Counted from the stretch's first letter, positions 1 through 6,237 are shown. The stretch: DNA of 9,972 bases from Leptolyngbya sp. SIO4C5 (GCA_010671965.1 JAAHIC010000100.1:1-9972), one strand, 5' to 3'. Notes: generated from the sequence alone by a model not told the origin. A program made the numbers and translations.

Positions 1-70
1 AGCACTGCTAGAGGCAATGGTGAAGGCCAACGTTAATAATTTGGTCTTCACCATTGCCTCTAGCAGTGCT
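1..70. repeat. Perfect 25-bp inverted repeat at the window edge, probable fold-back chimera
   Basis: Positions 1-25 are the exact reverse complement of 46-70, with 20 nt between them. Read on the plus strand from position 2, the bases to 49 encode ALLEAMVKANVNNLVF. The first eight residues repeat galE residues 106-113, and the rest is what a GalE protein would be expected to show next. Read on the minus strand, galE is normal to residue 113 and then turns into its own reverse complement. The junction shares CTTC with the expected true continuation (46-49). This is the signature of an inverted chimera from amplification or an assembly-end artefact, not of a terminator or mobile element. Confidence 0.85.
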
Positions 71-384
71 AGCGTTCCAGCTACATTGTTGCGATAGTAC
101 TTGGTCGGATTTTGAACTGATTCTCCGACATAGGCGTAGGCAGCGAAGTGAATGACGGCCTCAATTGGGTAAGTAGCAAAAATATTCTGCAGCAGGCCCG
201 TATCAGCAATATTCCCGACAATTAAAGGCACCTGCAGGACTTCCTCAACGAACTCTCGGTGACCGTAGATTAAATTATCAAGGACAATAACCTGATAGCC
301 TGACTGCTGTAGCCTTTGAACAGTATGAGAGCCGATATAGCCTGCGCCGCCTGTCACTAAGACAGTTTTCTTAGACTTTGCCAT
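1..384 (-). CDS. galE: UDP-glucose 4-epimerase, 5' part only (runs off window edge)
   Basis: Cytoplasmic NAD-dependent short-chain epimerase that interconverts UDP-glucose and UDP-galactose for polysaccharide synthesis. The protein starts MAKSKKTVLVTGGAGYIGSH, the classic N-terminal Rossmann strand-turn-helix with a glycine-rich NAD loop (residues 12-18). VLDNL at 34-38, HFAAYAYVGESV at 79-90 and NPTKYYRNNV at 92-101 are typical of the GalE family. Only residues 1-113 (positions 384 to 46) fit the family. The frame stays open to position 1, but residues 114-128 look nothing like the family, because the sequence there folds back on itself (see the inverted repeat at 1-70). The catalytic Tyr-Lys region and the C-terminal half are missing. 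No strong Shine-Dalgarno sequence precedes the ATG at 384. It is divergent from recA. The family is clear; another UDP-hexose epimerase specificity is possible. Confidence 0.88.
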   Translation of the reverse strand, partial: MAKSKKTVLVTGGAGYIGSHTVQRLQQSGYQVIVLDNLIYGHREFVEEVLQVPLIVGNIADTGLLQNIFATYPIEAVIHFAAYAYVGESVQNPTKYYRNNVAGTLALLEAMVKTKLLTLAFTIASSSA

Positions 385-792
385 ACTCAAATATTGAAGG
401 AACCTATAACTGAGGGCAGAAAGAATTAACGCTGTAGCCATAAAGCCCGGTTTCTCTCAAAAACCTCATCTCGCATTGGATAGATCGTCAAAATTCTATG
501 AATCCAGGATTTAGCGCAATGATGTCTTGAAAAGCACGCTTCAGGCTTGTAAACACTTATGAAGCTTAGGAAGTAGGGAGTAATTCTTAAACCCTTCTTA
601 ATCTCTATTTACGGATTATTTAAGATAGATTACTTTTTCTCCGAAAAAACTTTACTCGTGCTTTACCTTTTGAGGCTGTCAGCCACAACAAGTCCTGAGT
701 TGGGGGTAGTTGTTCACGCTCTGTTCCAGAGGGGCTGCAAGCAGCTTTTTGCAGTCAAAGCCAAAATTTTATGGTTTGCTTATGCCTGAATT

Positions 793-806
793 AGTTCAAA
801 AGTACT
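793..806 (+). promoter_or_regulatory. LexA-like operator upstream of recA
   Basis: AGTTCAAAAGTACT matches the cyanobacterial LexA consensus RGTACNNNDGTWCB except for one base (T for A in the left half-site). The imperfect palindrome extends to TTAGTTC/GTACTAA over 791-808. Its first base lies 103 nt upstream of the recA start codon. The 20 bases 791-810 are identical at 18 positions to the site at 5231-5250. The match is seen directly; LexA binding is inferred, and recA is not LexA-controlled in every cyanobacterium. Confidence 0.6.
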
Positions 807-886
807 AAACTAGCTCTATTGCATAAAAATCTTGGCTCTACAGGCAGGCTCTAATTTTTAGACCTGCTTCAACGTGAATTTGCTCT

Positions 887-890
887 GAGG
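887..890 (+). promoter_or_regulatory. Ribosome binding site of recA
   Basis: GAGG lies 5 nt before the ATG at 896 and fixes this start, which also gives the normal RecA N-terminus. Confidence 0.7.
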
Positions 891-895
891 CGGTA

Positions 896-1954
896 ATGGC
901 AACGAAAAGCGAAGTTTCTGAAAAGCAAAAGGCTCTAGGTACTGTCTTAACCCAGATTGAGCGCAACTTTGGTAAAGGCTCCATTATGCGCTTGGGAGAG
1001 GCCAGCCGGATGCAGGTAGCCATGATTCCCACAGGGGCGCTTACCCTGGACGTGGCGTTGGGAGGGGGGCTACCCAGGGGCCGAGTTATTGAGATTTATG
1101 GTCCGGAAAGCTCTGGCAAAACCACTTTAGCCCTACATGCGATCGCTGAGGTTCAGAAAACGGGAGGCGTGGCCGCTTTTGTCGATGCGGAACATGCTCT
1201 AGATCCTATCTATGCTGAAGCTTTGGGCGTCAATATTGAAGACCTGCTAGTTTCTCAGCCAGACACGGGAGAAATGGCCTTGGAGATTGTTGATCAGCTA
1301 GTGCGTTCTGCTGCAATTGATTTGGTTGTGGTTGACTCGGTGGCAGCGCTGACGCCTAGGGCTGAAATTGAGGGTGAAATGGGCGACTCCCACATGGGCC
1401 TGCAGGCCCGACTGATGAGCCAAGCCCTGCGCAAGATTACGGGAAATATCGGCAAGTCGCAGTGTACGGTCATTTTCCTGAACCAGCTCCGGCAGAAAAT
1501 CGGAATTGTTTACGGCAATCCAGAAACCACAACTGGCGGTAATGCGCTGAAGTTTTATGCCTCGGTGCGTTTAGATATTCGCCGCATTCAAACCCTGAAG
1601 AAAGGCAGCGATGAGTACGGGATTCGGGCTAAGGTCAAGGTGGCAAAGAACAAGGTAGCGCCGCCTTTCCGCATTGCTGAATTTGACGTTCTCTTTGGTC
1701 ACGGCATTTCTGGTCTGGGCTGTTTGCTGGACATGGCCGAAACCGCCGGCATTATTGTGCGCAAAGGGGCCTGGTATAGCTACGAGGGGGACAACATCGG
1801 TCAGGGCCGCGACAATACCATCCAGCGTATGCAAGAGGATCCAGAACTTGCGGCAAAGGTTGAGCAACTGGTACGGCAAAAGCTCAGCCCTGGGGCAGTT
1901 ACGCCTGAGGCAGACACAGCAGCTACTGTAGAGGCAGTTGTGGATGAAGACTAA
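896..1954 (+). CDS. recA: Recombinase RecA
   Basis: ATP-dependent strand-exchange protein that coats single-stranded DNA, drives homologous recombination and stimulates LexA self-cleavage in the SOS response. At 352 aa it is full length for a bacterial RecA. Visible parts: N-terminal helix region (about 10-30, [20 protein letters not shown]), Walker A GPESSGKT at 69-76, Walker B VVVDS at 144-148, loop L1 around EMGDSHMG (161-168), the NQLRQKIG segment (196-203), loop L2 with [10 protein letters not shown] (208-217), and an acidic C-terminus ending VVDED. No intein is present. Translation starts behind a GAGG site. A LexA-like box about 100 nt upstream suggests DNA-damage control. The TAA stop overlaps the start of the next gene by one base, so the two are very likely cotranscribed and translationally coupled. 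Confidence 0.98.
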   Translation: MATKSEVSEKQKALGTVLTQIERNFGKGSIMRLGEASRMQVAMIPTGALTLDVALGGGLPRGRVIEIYGPESSGKTTLALHAIAEVQKTGGVAAFVDAEHALDPIYAEALGVNIEDLLVSQPDTGEMALEIVDQLVRSAAIDLVVVDSVAALTPRAEIEGEMGDSHMGLQARLMSQALRKITGNIGKSQCTVIFLNQLRQKIGIVYGNPETTTGGNALKFYASVRLDIRRIQTLKKGSDEYGIRAKVKVAKNKVAPPFRIAEFDVLFGHGISGLGCLLDMAETAGIIVRKGAWYSYEGDNIGQGRDNTIQRMQEDPELAAKVEQLVRQKLSPGAVTPEADTAATVEAVVDED

Positions 1955-2178
1955 TGCCTTGGACCTACAGTGACTATCCCACCTCTATGAAAAATCTCGC
2001 CACTGAGACGCGGCACAAGGCGATCGATATCGCCAATGCCCTGCTAGATGAAGGCTATGACGAATCGAGAGCAATTCCGATTGCAACGGCTCAGGCAGAG
2101 AAGTGGGCTGCCAATCGTGATAAGCCCGTTCGTAAACCCGGCGCGGTAGGTGAAACGGGCAAGGCACTGGAAAACTAA
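1954..2178 (+). CDS. Small YdaT-like conserved protein, coupled to recA
   Basis: A 74-aa soluble protein, [20 protein letters not shown]..., rich in charged residues and Ala. It resembles the short N-terminal domain of Bacillus YdaT and similar small proteins (pattern MPW..DYP.SMKNL....R.KAI.IANALL.EGY....AI.IA..QA..W). The conserved segment covers residues 1-55 and the basic tail 56-74 is variable. The function of the family is not known to me. The ATG overlaps the recA stop (TAATG), so expression is probably linked to recA by termination-reinitiation; only a weak GGAT-type site lies upstream. Its 3' end overlaps the end of the convergent amidase gene by 4 nt. An internal ATG (residue 12) is less likely because the conserved motif begins at residue 1. 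Family assignment is from memory of the motif. Confidence 0.85.
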   Translation: MPWTYSDYPTSMKNLATETRHKAIDIANALLDEGYDESRAIPIATAQAEKWAANRDKPVRKPGAVGETGKALEN

Positions 2179-3344
2179 ACTGGCTGGCCCAGGCGAGTTA
2201 GCTCTACGTAGCTGATGATGCCCTGGGCGATCGCCTCGGCTATCTGATTGCGGGCGGCTGCGTCCCGAAACCGAGCTGCATCTTCTCGCCCGGTGACGAA
2301 GCCTGTTTCTACCAGCACAGCGGGCATAGAGCTGTTGCGTAAAACGTAAAAACGGGCCTGCCGTACGCCGCGATCGCGAATATCGCTCCGCTGCAAGACG
2401 CTGTTATGAATAGACTCGGCTAGCCCGCGTCCAGTTTGGTAGTAGTAAGTTTCTAGGCCGTTAATGTCGGGCCGGCTGAGGCTGATGGCGTTGGAATGGA
2501 TGCTGACAAACAGATCGGCCTCTAAACGTTCGGCTTGAGCAACGCGGGGTTCCAAATCGATCTCGCGATCGTCTGCTCGGGTCATGACCGCCTGCATCCC
2601 CTGCTGCTGCAACACCTGCTGCACTCGTTCAGCGATCGCCAAATTGACTGACTTTTCCTGTAACCCCCCAATTCCAACTGCGCCCGGATCGCGGCCTCCA
2701 TGCCCTGGATCAAGCATGATCGTTACCTGGGCAACGGGGGGCTGCGGGCGGTCGACCACAGGCACAGTGACGAGGGGAGCCGCTACTGTGACAATCTGGC
2801 TGGTTAAACTGGCGGTAGCCAATTTTTGCTGCAGTGCTGTTGCCCAGCGCTGTTCCTGGAAAACGCCTGCCTGAATCATGGTCTGGCCGTTGACCACCGT
2901 TTGGAAGGCGCCCGGCTCAATGGTCCGCACCTGGGCCTGTATGACATCGGCTCGAACTGGCACAACGACCTGGTAGGTAAGGCCCCCCGCGGCTGGCAGC
3001 TGCCGTACCTCAGCCGTCAGGCTAGCAGCCGCTAAACGCTGCTGCAGCGCCATTGCCCAGCGCTGCTCTTGAAACAGTCCCGCTTGAATCATGACTTCTC
3101 CGCCAACCGTGGTCTGAAAAGCGCTCGGCTCAACCTGTCGCACTCGCTGCTGCAAAGTTGTTGCATTAACAGGGATCAACACCTGATAGTGCGTCGGGCT
3201 GGCCGCAGCCCGGCTAGTTGCTCTAGGCACAACCGGAACGGGCGGCAGACTGTTCATCTGCTGAGCCAGGGCAGGCGCAGCAAAGCTGCCGAAAAGAGCC
3301 GTGGTGAGGGCGGTTAAAAGAGTGAGGCGGCGCATGGCAATCAT
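2175..3344 (-). CDS. Exported N-acetylmuramoyl-L-alanine amidase (Amidase_3) with two SPOR-like repeats
   Basis: Zinc-dependent peptidoglycan hydrolase of the AmiC/CwlM type, which cuts the bond between N-acetylmuramic acid and L-alanine of the stem peptide in the periplasm. From the ATG at 3344 the protein is 389 aa. It has a Sec signal peptide at about 1-28 (MIAMRRLTLLTALTTAL...APALA), two similar repeats (about 53-113 and 124-184), a Pro/Val-rich linker (185-205) and the catalytic domain (206-380). Expected zinc and catalytic residues are present: H215 in LDPGHGG, E230 in QEKS, H283 in SIHSNA and E346 in VLVETGF. The start is uncertain: an ATG at 3335 gives the same signal peptide, and a TTG at 3386 would extend the frame by 14 residues; none has a clear Shine-Dalgarno site. 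It lies 136 nt downstream of the exported conserved protein and may be cotranscribed with it. No terminator is visible. Confidence 0.93.
   Translation of the reverse strand: MIAMRRLTLLTALTTALFGSFAAPALAQQMNSLPPVPVVPRATSRAAASPTHYQVLIPVNATTLQQRVRQVEPSAFQTTVGGEVMIQAGLFQEQRWAMALQQRLAAASLTAEVRQLPAAGGLTYQVVVPVRADVIQAQVRTIEPGAFQTVVNGQTMIQAGVFQEQRWATALQQKLATASLTSQIVTVAAPLVTVPVVDRPQPPVAQVTIMLDPGHGGRDPGAVGIGGLQEKSVNLAIAERVQQVLQQQGMQAVMTRADDREIDLEPRVAQAERLEADLFVSIHSNAISLSRPDINGLETYYYQTGRGLAESIHNSVLQRSDIRDRGVRQARFYVLRNSSMPAVLVETGFVTGREDAARFRDAAARNQIAEAIAQGIISYVELTRLGQPV
2793..3188 (-). repeat. Tandem SPOR-like repeat inside the amidase
   Basis: Two copies with a period of 71 codons (213 nt): copy 1 at 3188-3006, copy 2 at 2975-2793. 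Each begins YQV(L/V)(I/V)PV and contains MIQAG(L/V)FQEQRWA.ALQQ(R/K)LA.ASLT. The IQAGxFxxxxxAxxLxxxL pattern is like that of SPOR domains, which bind denuded glycan strands. High conservation between the copies suggests a fairly recent or selected duplication. The SPOR assignment is from pattern only. Confidence 0.75.
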
Positions 3345-3480
3345 AGAGTCGTGGGGGAAACGATGAAGCAATAGAAGCGGCTTCAATTGCTATGGTGACG
3401 TTTCAAGTTCGCAGCCTGTGAACTGGCTGTAGCAGTTTTTGGGCTGTCCCGCCTCAAGACACTTTCTCTGACTCTCTGCG

Positions 3481-4680
3481 TCAGTCGCCTGAAGTCAGTC
3501 CTGGCTCTATCAAATAATCCTGCTGCAAAAACTGATCGACCAGCTCAGACTCTGTTGTTGCTGTCAGAGAGCGAGCTGCTTTTGGGTTTGATTTCGCTGG
3601 GCCGACTGCTGGCTCAGGCTCAGACTGAGTCAGGGATGAACTAAGCGGATAATGAGCGGCGATCGCTTCAGCAATGGCCTGCTGGCGTCTAGCCTGATCG
3701 CGGCTAATGTCCTGCACGTTGTTCCCCAGGCCGGGAGCGTTCCAAGTCCCCGTGTCGGGATCTAGAAACGAGCGCGTTCTGGCCCAGAGAACCGCTTCGG
3801 TTTCCGGCAGGTGCAGTTCTCTAGCCTGCTGTAGCCAAACAATATAGCCGCGATCGAGGGCTGCTAAAGGTGCCTGATTTGCCAGGTCGAGGCCGTTGAG
3901 TTCTTCCGCCAGCGACAGGGTCAGCGCTTGCTCAGCCGCCTGCCGTTTGAGTTCTTTGGCCTGCTGCTGCAGCCGCGCCAACTGCTTCATATCCGCTTCT
4001 TCTGGCGAACTGGCTCCGTGCTGATAGGAAAAGCTGCCCAGGTTCCATACCCCGTTGCCCGGATCGACATGGCCGTAGTAGGCGGGGGTGCGCTGCCCGG
4101 TTGGGGTGCGCGTCCCTTCAGCGCTGCCGATGGCCTTGGCCACTAAAGAATGGGGCCCACCGGCAAACAGCGGTTCAGAAGCTGAGCTTTCATCGGTACT
4201 GGTCACAGCCACCTCAGGCGGGGGCGGCAGGGTGGCCTCAGTTGCTGGTTCTGGCACAGGTGGCGAAGTGGGGACAGGTAAAAGCAGGCGATCGCTGCCT
4301 GACCGGCCTTGACGGTCACTCGCTAAAACAGGCGCTTGGCTGACAGGGGCTGCCACTGGCGGCGGCGAGAAATCTAGGGTGACAGCGCCACTGGAGGAGG
4401 CTGGCTGGGGCACCGCGCCTGCGGTGACTGGGGCGGCAGCGGGCATGGCGGATGGCGGCACTGCAGGTTTAGAGACTTCAACCGGCGTGGGTCTGGCCGA
4501 CTGGGAGAGCGAGACTGGTGCAGTTTTGGCAGCAACTGGCGACCTAGGGGCTGTTGGCGAGCCTGCTGGCATTGGTTCAACCGAAAAATCTAGCAAATCT
4601 GCCCGCGCAGCTGCTGGCGCTGCCAGACCGCAGAGTGTCGTCAAAAGGCCCAGCCCCGTTGCTCGCTTGCTTGACCCCAT
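3481..4680 (-). CDS. Exported conserved cyanobacterial protein of unknown function
   Basis: A 399-aa protein with a likely Sec signal peptide (residues 1-27, cleavage after ARA). A long low-complexity Pro/Ala/Ser/Thr-rich segment (about 35-175) carries two LDFS motifs (30-33 and 102-105). A conserved globular domain follows (about 176-345): LVAKAIGSAEGT (179-190), YYGHVDPGN (201-209), WNLGSFSYQHGASSPEEAD (212-230), a Q/K/A-rich coiled-coil-like helix (231-256), EAVLWARTRSFLDPDTG (295-311) and WNAPGLGNN (313-321). I recognise the domain as a type common in cyanobacteria but know no assigned function. The SAEGT and YGH/DPGN features recall lysozyme-like glycan enzymes, which is a guess. A perfect AGGAGG site fixes the start. 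It lies 35 nt after the small membrane protein gene, very likely in the same operon. Confidence 0.88.
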   Translation of the reverse strand: MGSSKRATGLGLLTTLCGLAAPAAARADLLDFSVEPMPAGSPTAPRSPVAAKTAPVSLSQSARPTPVEVSKPAVPPSAMPAAAPVTAGAVPQPASSSGAVTLDFSPPPVAAPVSQAPVLASDRQGRSGSDRLLLPVPTSPPVPEPATEATLPPPPEVAVTSTDESSASEPLFAGGPHSLVAKAIGSAEGTRTPTGQRTPAYYGHVDPGNGVWNLGSFSYQHGASSPEEADMKQLARLQQQAKELKRQAAEQALTLSLAEELNGLDLANQAPLAALDRGYIVWLQQARELHLPETEAVLWARTRSFLDPDTGTWNAPGLGNNVQDISRDQARRQQAIAEAIAAHYPLSSSLTQSEPEPAVGPAKSNPKAARSLTATTESELVDQFLQQDYLIEPGLTSGD

Positions 4681-4686
4681 AACTTT

Positions 4687-4692
4687 CCTCCT
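4687..4692 (-). promoter_or_regulatory. Strong ribosome binding site (AGGAGG) of the exported conserved protein
   Basis: AGGAGG on the minus strand, 6 nt before the ATG at 4680. It is the best Shine-Dalgarno sequence in the window and suggests strong translation of this gene relative to its neighbours. Confidence 0.8.
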
Positions 4693-4715
4693 GGTTCAAT
4701 CGGTTTGACTCGCCG

Positions 4716-5123
4716 CTAGTGCCGAAAACTAAAGTCATAGCCGACGTATTCGTCTTCTTCGTAGAGCACGATAAACCAGGTGCCAGGGTCAAATTCGAGC
4801 GGATAGGCTTCTCGCTCCGCCATGACGCCAGCTCTGACGGCAAGCTGCGGCAGCGTGCAAAAGGGAGCATCGATTAGCTGCTGTACGGCTGCGCGGCTAG
4901 AGCGCTCAGGTACAGAGAGTAGCTGGCTGAGGCGATCGCGTGACAGCCGCGACTCAGAGCGAATCACTTCCTGACAAATTTCTGTATCAACGGCGGGCTG
5001 TGTTGCTGGGTGCAGCCGAAGGCGAAAATCGGCTAAAACCCCCGCTAGGGCCAGCAGGGTGCTAGCCGCTAGCCAATAACGCAGTCCTCGAGTCGAGGCA
5101 GTGGTCGCTGATTGCTGAGTCAT
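4716..5123 (-). CDS. Small membrane-anchored conserved protein, first gene behind the LexA box
   Basis: A 135-aa protein starting MTQQSATTASTRGLRYWLAA. A single N-terminal hydrophobic segment (about 16-31) is likely a membrane anchor or uncleaved signal. The soluble part (about 45-135) contains CQEVIRSESRLSRDRLSQLL, VPERSSRAAVQQLIDAPFC and the distinctive end FDPGTWFIVLYEEDEYVGYD. I believe similar proteins occur widely in cyanobacteria as conserved hypotheticals; function unknown. The frame is open up to 5390, but the start at 5123 is preferred because GAGGAAAG lies just before it, and longer versions would translate through the operator and terminator. The Met at 5138 would place that ribosome site inside the coding region. 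It is followed at 35 nt by the exported conserved protein. The cluster has its own promoter region with a LexA palindrome. Confidence 0.82.
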   Translation of the reverse strand: MTQQSATTASTRGLRYWLAASTLLALAGVLADFRLRLHPATQPAVDTEICQEVIRSESRLSRDRLSQLLSVPERSSRAAVQQLIDAPFCTLPQLAVRAGVMAEREAYPLEFDPGTWFIVLYEEDEYVGYDFSFRH

Positions 5124-5130
5124 CAAATCT

Positions 5131-5136
5131 TTCCTC
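5131..5136 (-). promoter_or_regulatory. Ribosome binding site deciding the start at 5123
   Basis: GAGGAA on the minus strand, 7 nt before the ATG at 5123. No comparable site precedes the upstream in-frame ATG codons, so this selects the 135-aa product over the longer open frame. Confidence 0.7.
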
Positions 5137-5216
5137 ATGCCTACGCAAAATTTGAGGCGATCGCCTAAGACCCTTGGGTCAAAACGGGCTGCAGCCATCA
5201 CCGCTGTCACGCCTAA

Positions 5217-5222
5217 ATCATA
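5217..5222 (-). promoter_or_regulatory. Candidate -10 box (TATGAT) for the small membrane protein operon
   Basis: TATGAT, five of six matches to TATAAT, begins 11 nt downstream of the 14-bp core of the LexA palindrome (4 nt beyond its outer arm). The -35 position would fall inside the palindrome, so a bound repressor would block it. No good -35 hexamer is visible. The leader to the ATG at 5123 would be roughly 85-90 nt. Confidence 0.35.
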
Positions 5223-5225
5223 ACC

Positions 5226-5253
5226 CATGTTTAGTACAAATGTACTAAACATG
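5226..5253. promoter_or_regulatory. LexA operator: perfect 12-4-12 palindrome
   Basis: The core AGTACAAATGTACT (5233-5246) fits every position of the cyanobacterial LexA consensus RGTACNNNDGTWCB. The symmetry runs much further: 5226-5237 is the exact reverse complement of 5242-5253 around the spacer AAAT. The site sits between the terminator of the ZIP gene and the start of the small membrane protein gene, where an operator would be expected. It matches the recA-proximal site at 18 of 20 bases. LexA as the binding protein is inferred from the consensus. Confidence 0.75.
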
Positions 5254-5256
5254 ATC

Positions 5257-5287
5257 AATAAAAATTCCCTGCCAGCTACAGGGAATT
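5257..5287 (-). terminator. Intrinsic terminator of the ZIP transporter gene
   Basis: On the minus strand a perfect 9-bp stem, AATTCCCTG / CAGGGAATT (5287-5279 with 5271-5263), has a 7-nt loop and is followed by TTTATT. It starts 90 nt after the stop codon of the transporter and ends just before the LexA palindrome, so it separates the transporter transcript from the downstream operon. Confidence 0.8.
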
Positions 5288-5376
5288 GACGCTGTGACCG
5301 ACTGTAACGGGCAACAGTGACTAATAGGGCTAATTTGAGTTTTGCTGCACGGGGCTGAACCCTGATGAGATAAAAA

Positions 5377-6150
5377 TCAGCCCAAAGCAATATCTAAAAA
5401 CATCATGACGACAAATCCGGCAATCAGCCCAAATGTACCGCTTTGGCCTAAAGACTTTTGATCAACCTCAGGAATAATTTCATCCACAATGACAAACAGC
5501 ATTGCCCCGGCAGCAAAAGCCATGCCCCAGGGTAGAAGTGGCTGCGCAATGCTGACAATACTCACGCCTAGAAGCCCGCCTACGGGTTCAACTAGTCCGG
5601 TCAGAGTGGCGACTGATAGGGCGTAAAAGGCAGAATAGTCTAGATTTCGCAGCGCCAAGGCCACGACCAGTCCTTCTGGCACGTTCTGTAAACCAATGCC
5701 AACTGCCAAAGCGGTGGCGCTAGCAATTTCCCCCCCTCCGAACCCAACGCCGACCGCTAGCCCTTCGGGAAAGTTGTGCAGGGTGATGGCAATCACAAAC
5801 AGCCAAACGCGCTTGAGGTACTTAACTTGCGGCCCCTCTCGCCCCTTAAAAATGTGTTCGTGGGGAAAATTTCTGTTAGCCCACCAAAGGACAGCGCTGC
5901 CTAGCAGAATACCCACCCCCATGATCAGCGCTGCAGTGGCAGGCGAAGCGCCCTGCTCAACGGCAAACTCGCTGCCCGGCACAATCAGGGAAAAGGAAGT
6001 CGCGGCTAGCATCACCCCACCGCCTAAACCCAGCAGCACCCCTTGAGTCCGCTCTGTCAGATTGATGGGCAGCAAAATCGGCAGTGCCCCCACCCCGGTG
6101 CCTAAACCGGCGAGAAGGCTACCTAAAAAGCCCAATAAAATTATATTCAT
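5377..6150 (-). CDS. ZIP-family divalent metal transporter (GufA-like)
   Basis: Inner-membrane carrier of the ZIP family, which moves Zn2+ or other divalent metals into the cytoplasm. At 257 aa it has the usual bacterial length, with about eight hydrophobic segments. The binuclear metal-site signatures are intact: HNFPEG at 125-130 in TM4 and QNVPEG at 155-160 in TM5, the latter pattern typical of the GufA branch. EPVG at 188-191 lies in TM6. The loop between TM3 and TM4 carries PHEH (96-99), a possible metal-sensing or binding patch. The start ATG at 6150 gives a normal first membrane helix; no strong Shine-Dalgarno site is seen. It is a single-gene unit with its own terminator and a possible promoter. 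Zn, Fe or Mn specificity cannot be told from sequence; I saw no clear Zur or Fur box. Confidence 0.93.
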   Translation of the reverse strand: MNIILLGFLGSLLAGLGTGVGALPILLPINLTERTQGVLLGLGGGVMLAATSFSLIVPGSEFAVEQGASPATAALIMGVGILLGSAVLWWANRNFPHEHIFKGREGPQVKYLKRVWLFVIAITLHNFPEGLAVGVGFGGGEIASATALAVGIGLQNVPEGLVVALALRNLDYSAFYALSVATLTGLVEPVGGLLGVSIVSIAQPLLPWGMAFAAGAMLFVIVDEIIPEVDQKSLGQSGTFGLIAGFVVMMFLDIALG

Positions 6151-6208
6151 GTGTCAAAGCCAAGACCTGTAGCGGAGCGATCGCTGCGTGAAAGCTGGAA
6201 TTACTTCT

Positions 6209-6237
6209 GTTGTGCCGTTTTTATGAAGAAATGTCAA
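6209..6237 (-). promoter_or_regulatory. Candidate promoter of the ZIP gene
   Basis: A perfect -35 hexamer TTGACA (6237-6232, minus strand) is followed after 17 nt by CACAAC (6214-6209), which matches TATAAT at only three positions. Transcription would start near 6202. The -35 is convincing by sequence, the -10 is not. The HIP1 site at 6177-6184 would fall in the leader. Confidence 0.35.

Larger units (their letters stand above)
385..895. other. Intergenic region between divergent galE and recA
   Basis: About 510 bases with no convincing gene on either strand. It must hold the galE promoter (left part) and the recA promoter and leader (right part). The stretch from about 586 to 660 is AT-rich. 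A short stem of four pairs followed by five T lies at 732-750 and is too weak to call a terminator. The only well-supported element is the LexA-like box at 793-806. I could not pick -10/-35 boxes for either gene with confidence, and I saw no Yfr1-like or tRNA-like sequence. Confidence 0.6.

Noticed and set aside
1..70. Mobile element end, terminator or regulatory hairpin
   Set aside because: The arms are galE coding sequence in both orientations, which points to a fold-back artefact rather than to a genetic element.
731..750. GCTG-CAAG-CAGC-TTTTT as a terminator or attenuator before recA
   Set aside because: Only four base pairs, and no plus-strand gene upstream; too weak to claim.
2124..2160. 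Seven-base-pair stem GCCCGTT / AACGGGC as a terminator of recA or the amidase
   Set aside because: The loop is 23 nt, there is no T-run on either strand and it lies inside the small gene's coding sequence.
3345..3386. TTG-started 14-residue extension of the amidase
   Set aside because: No ribosome site, and it would put a charged stretch before a standard signal peptide; the ATG at 3344 or 3335 fits better.
4577..4870. 97-aa minus-strand frame overlapping the ends of two genes, and plus-strand frames at 3928-4708
   Set aside because: These are shadows of the Pro/Ala-rich coding sequence in other frames, with no ribosome sites or recognisable motifs.
4716..5390. Long version (224 aa) of the small membrane protein starting at 5390
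   Set aside because: It would translate through the ZIP terminator and the LexA palindrome and overlap the ZIP gene end. A good ribosome site precedes the ATG at 5123 instead.
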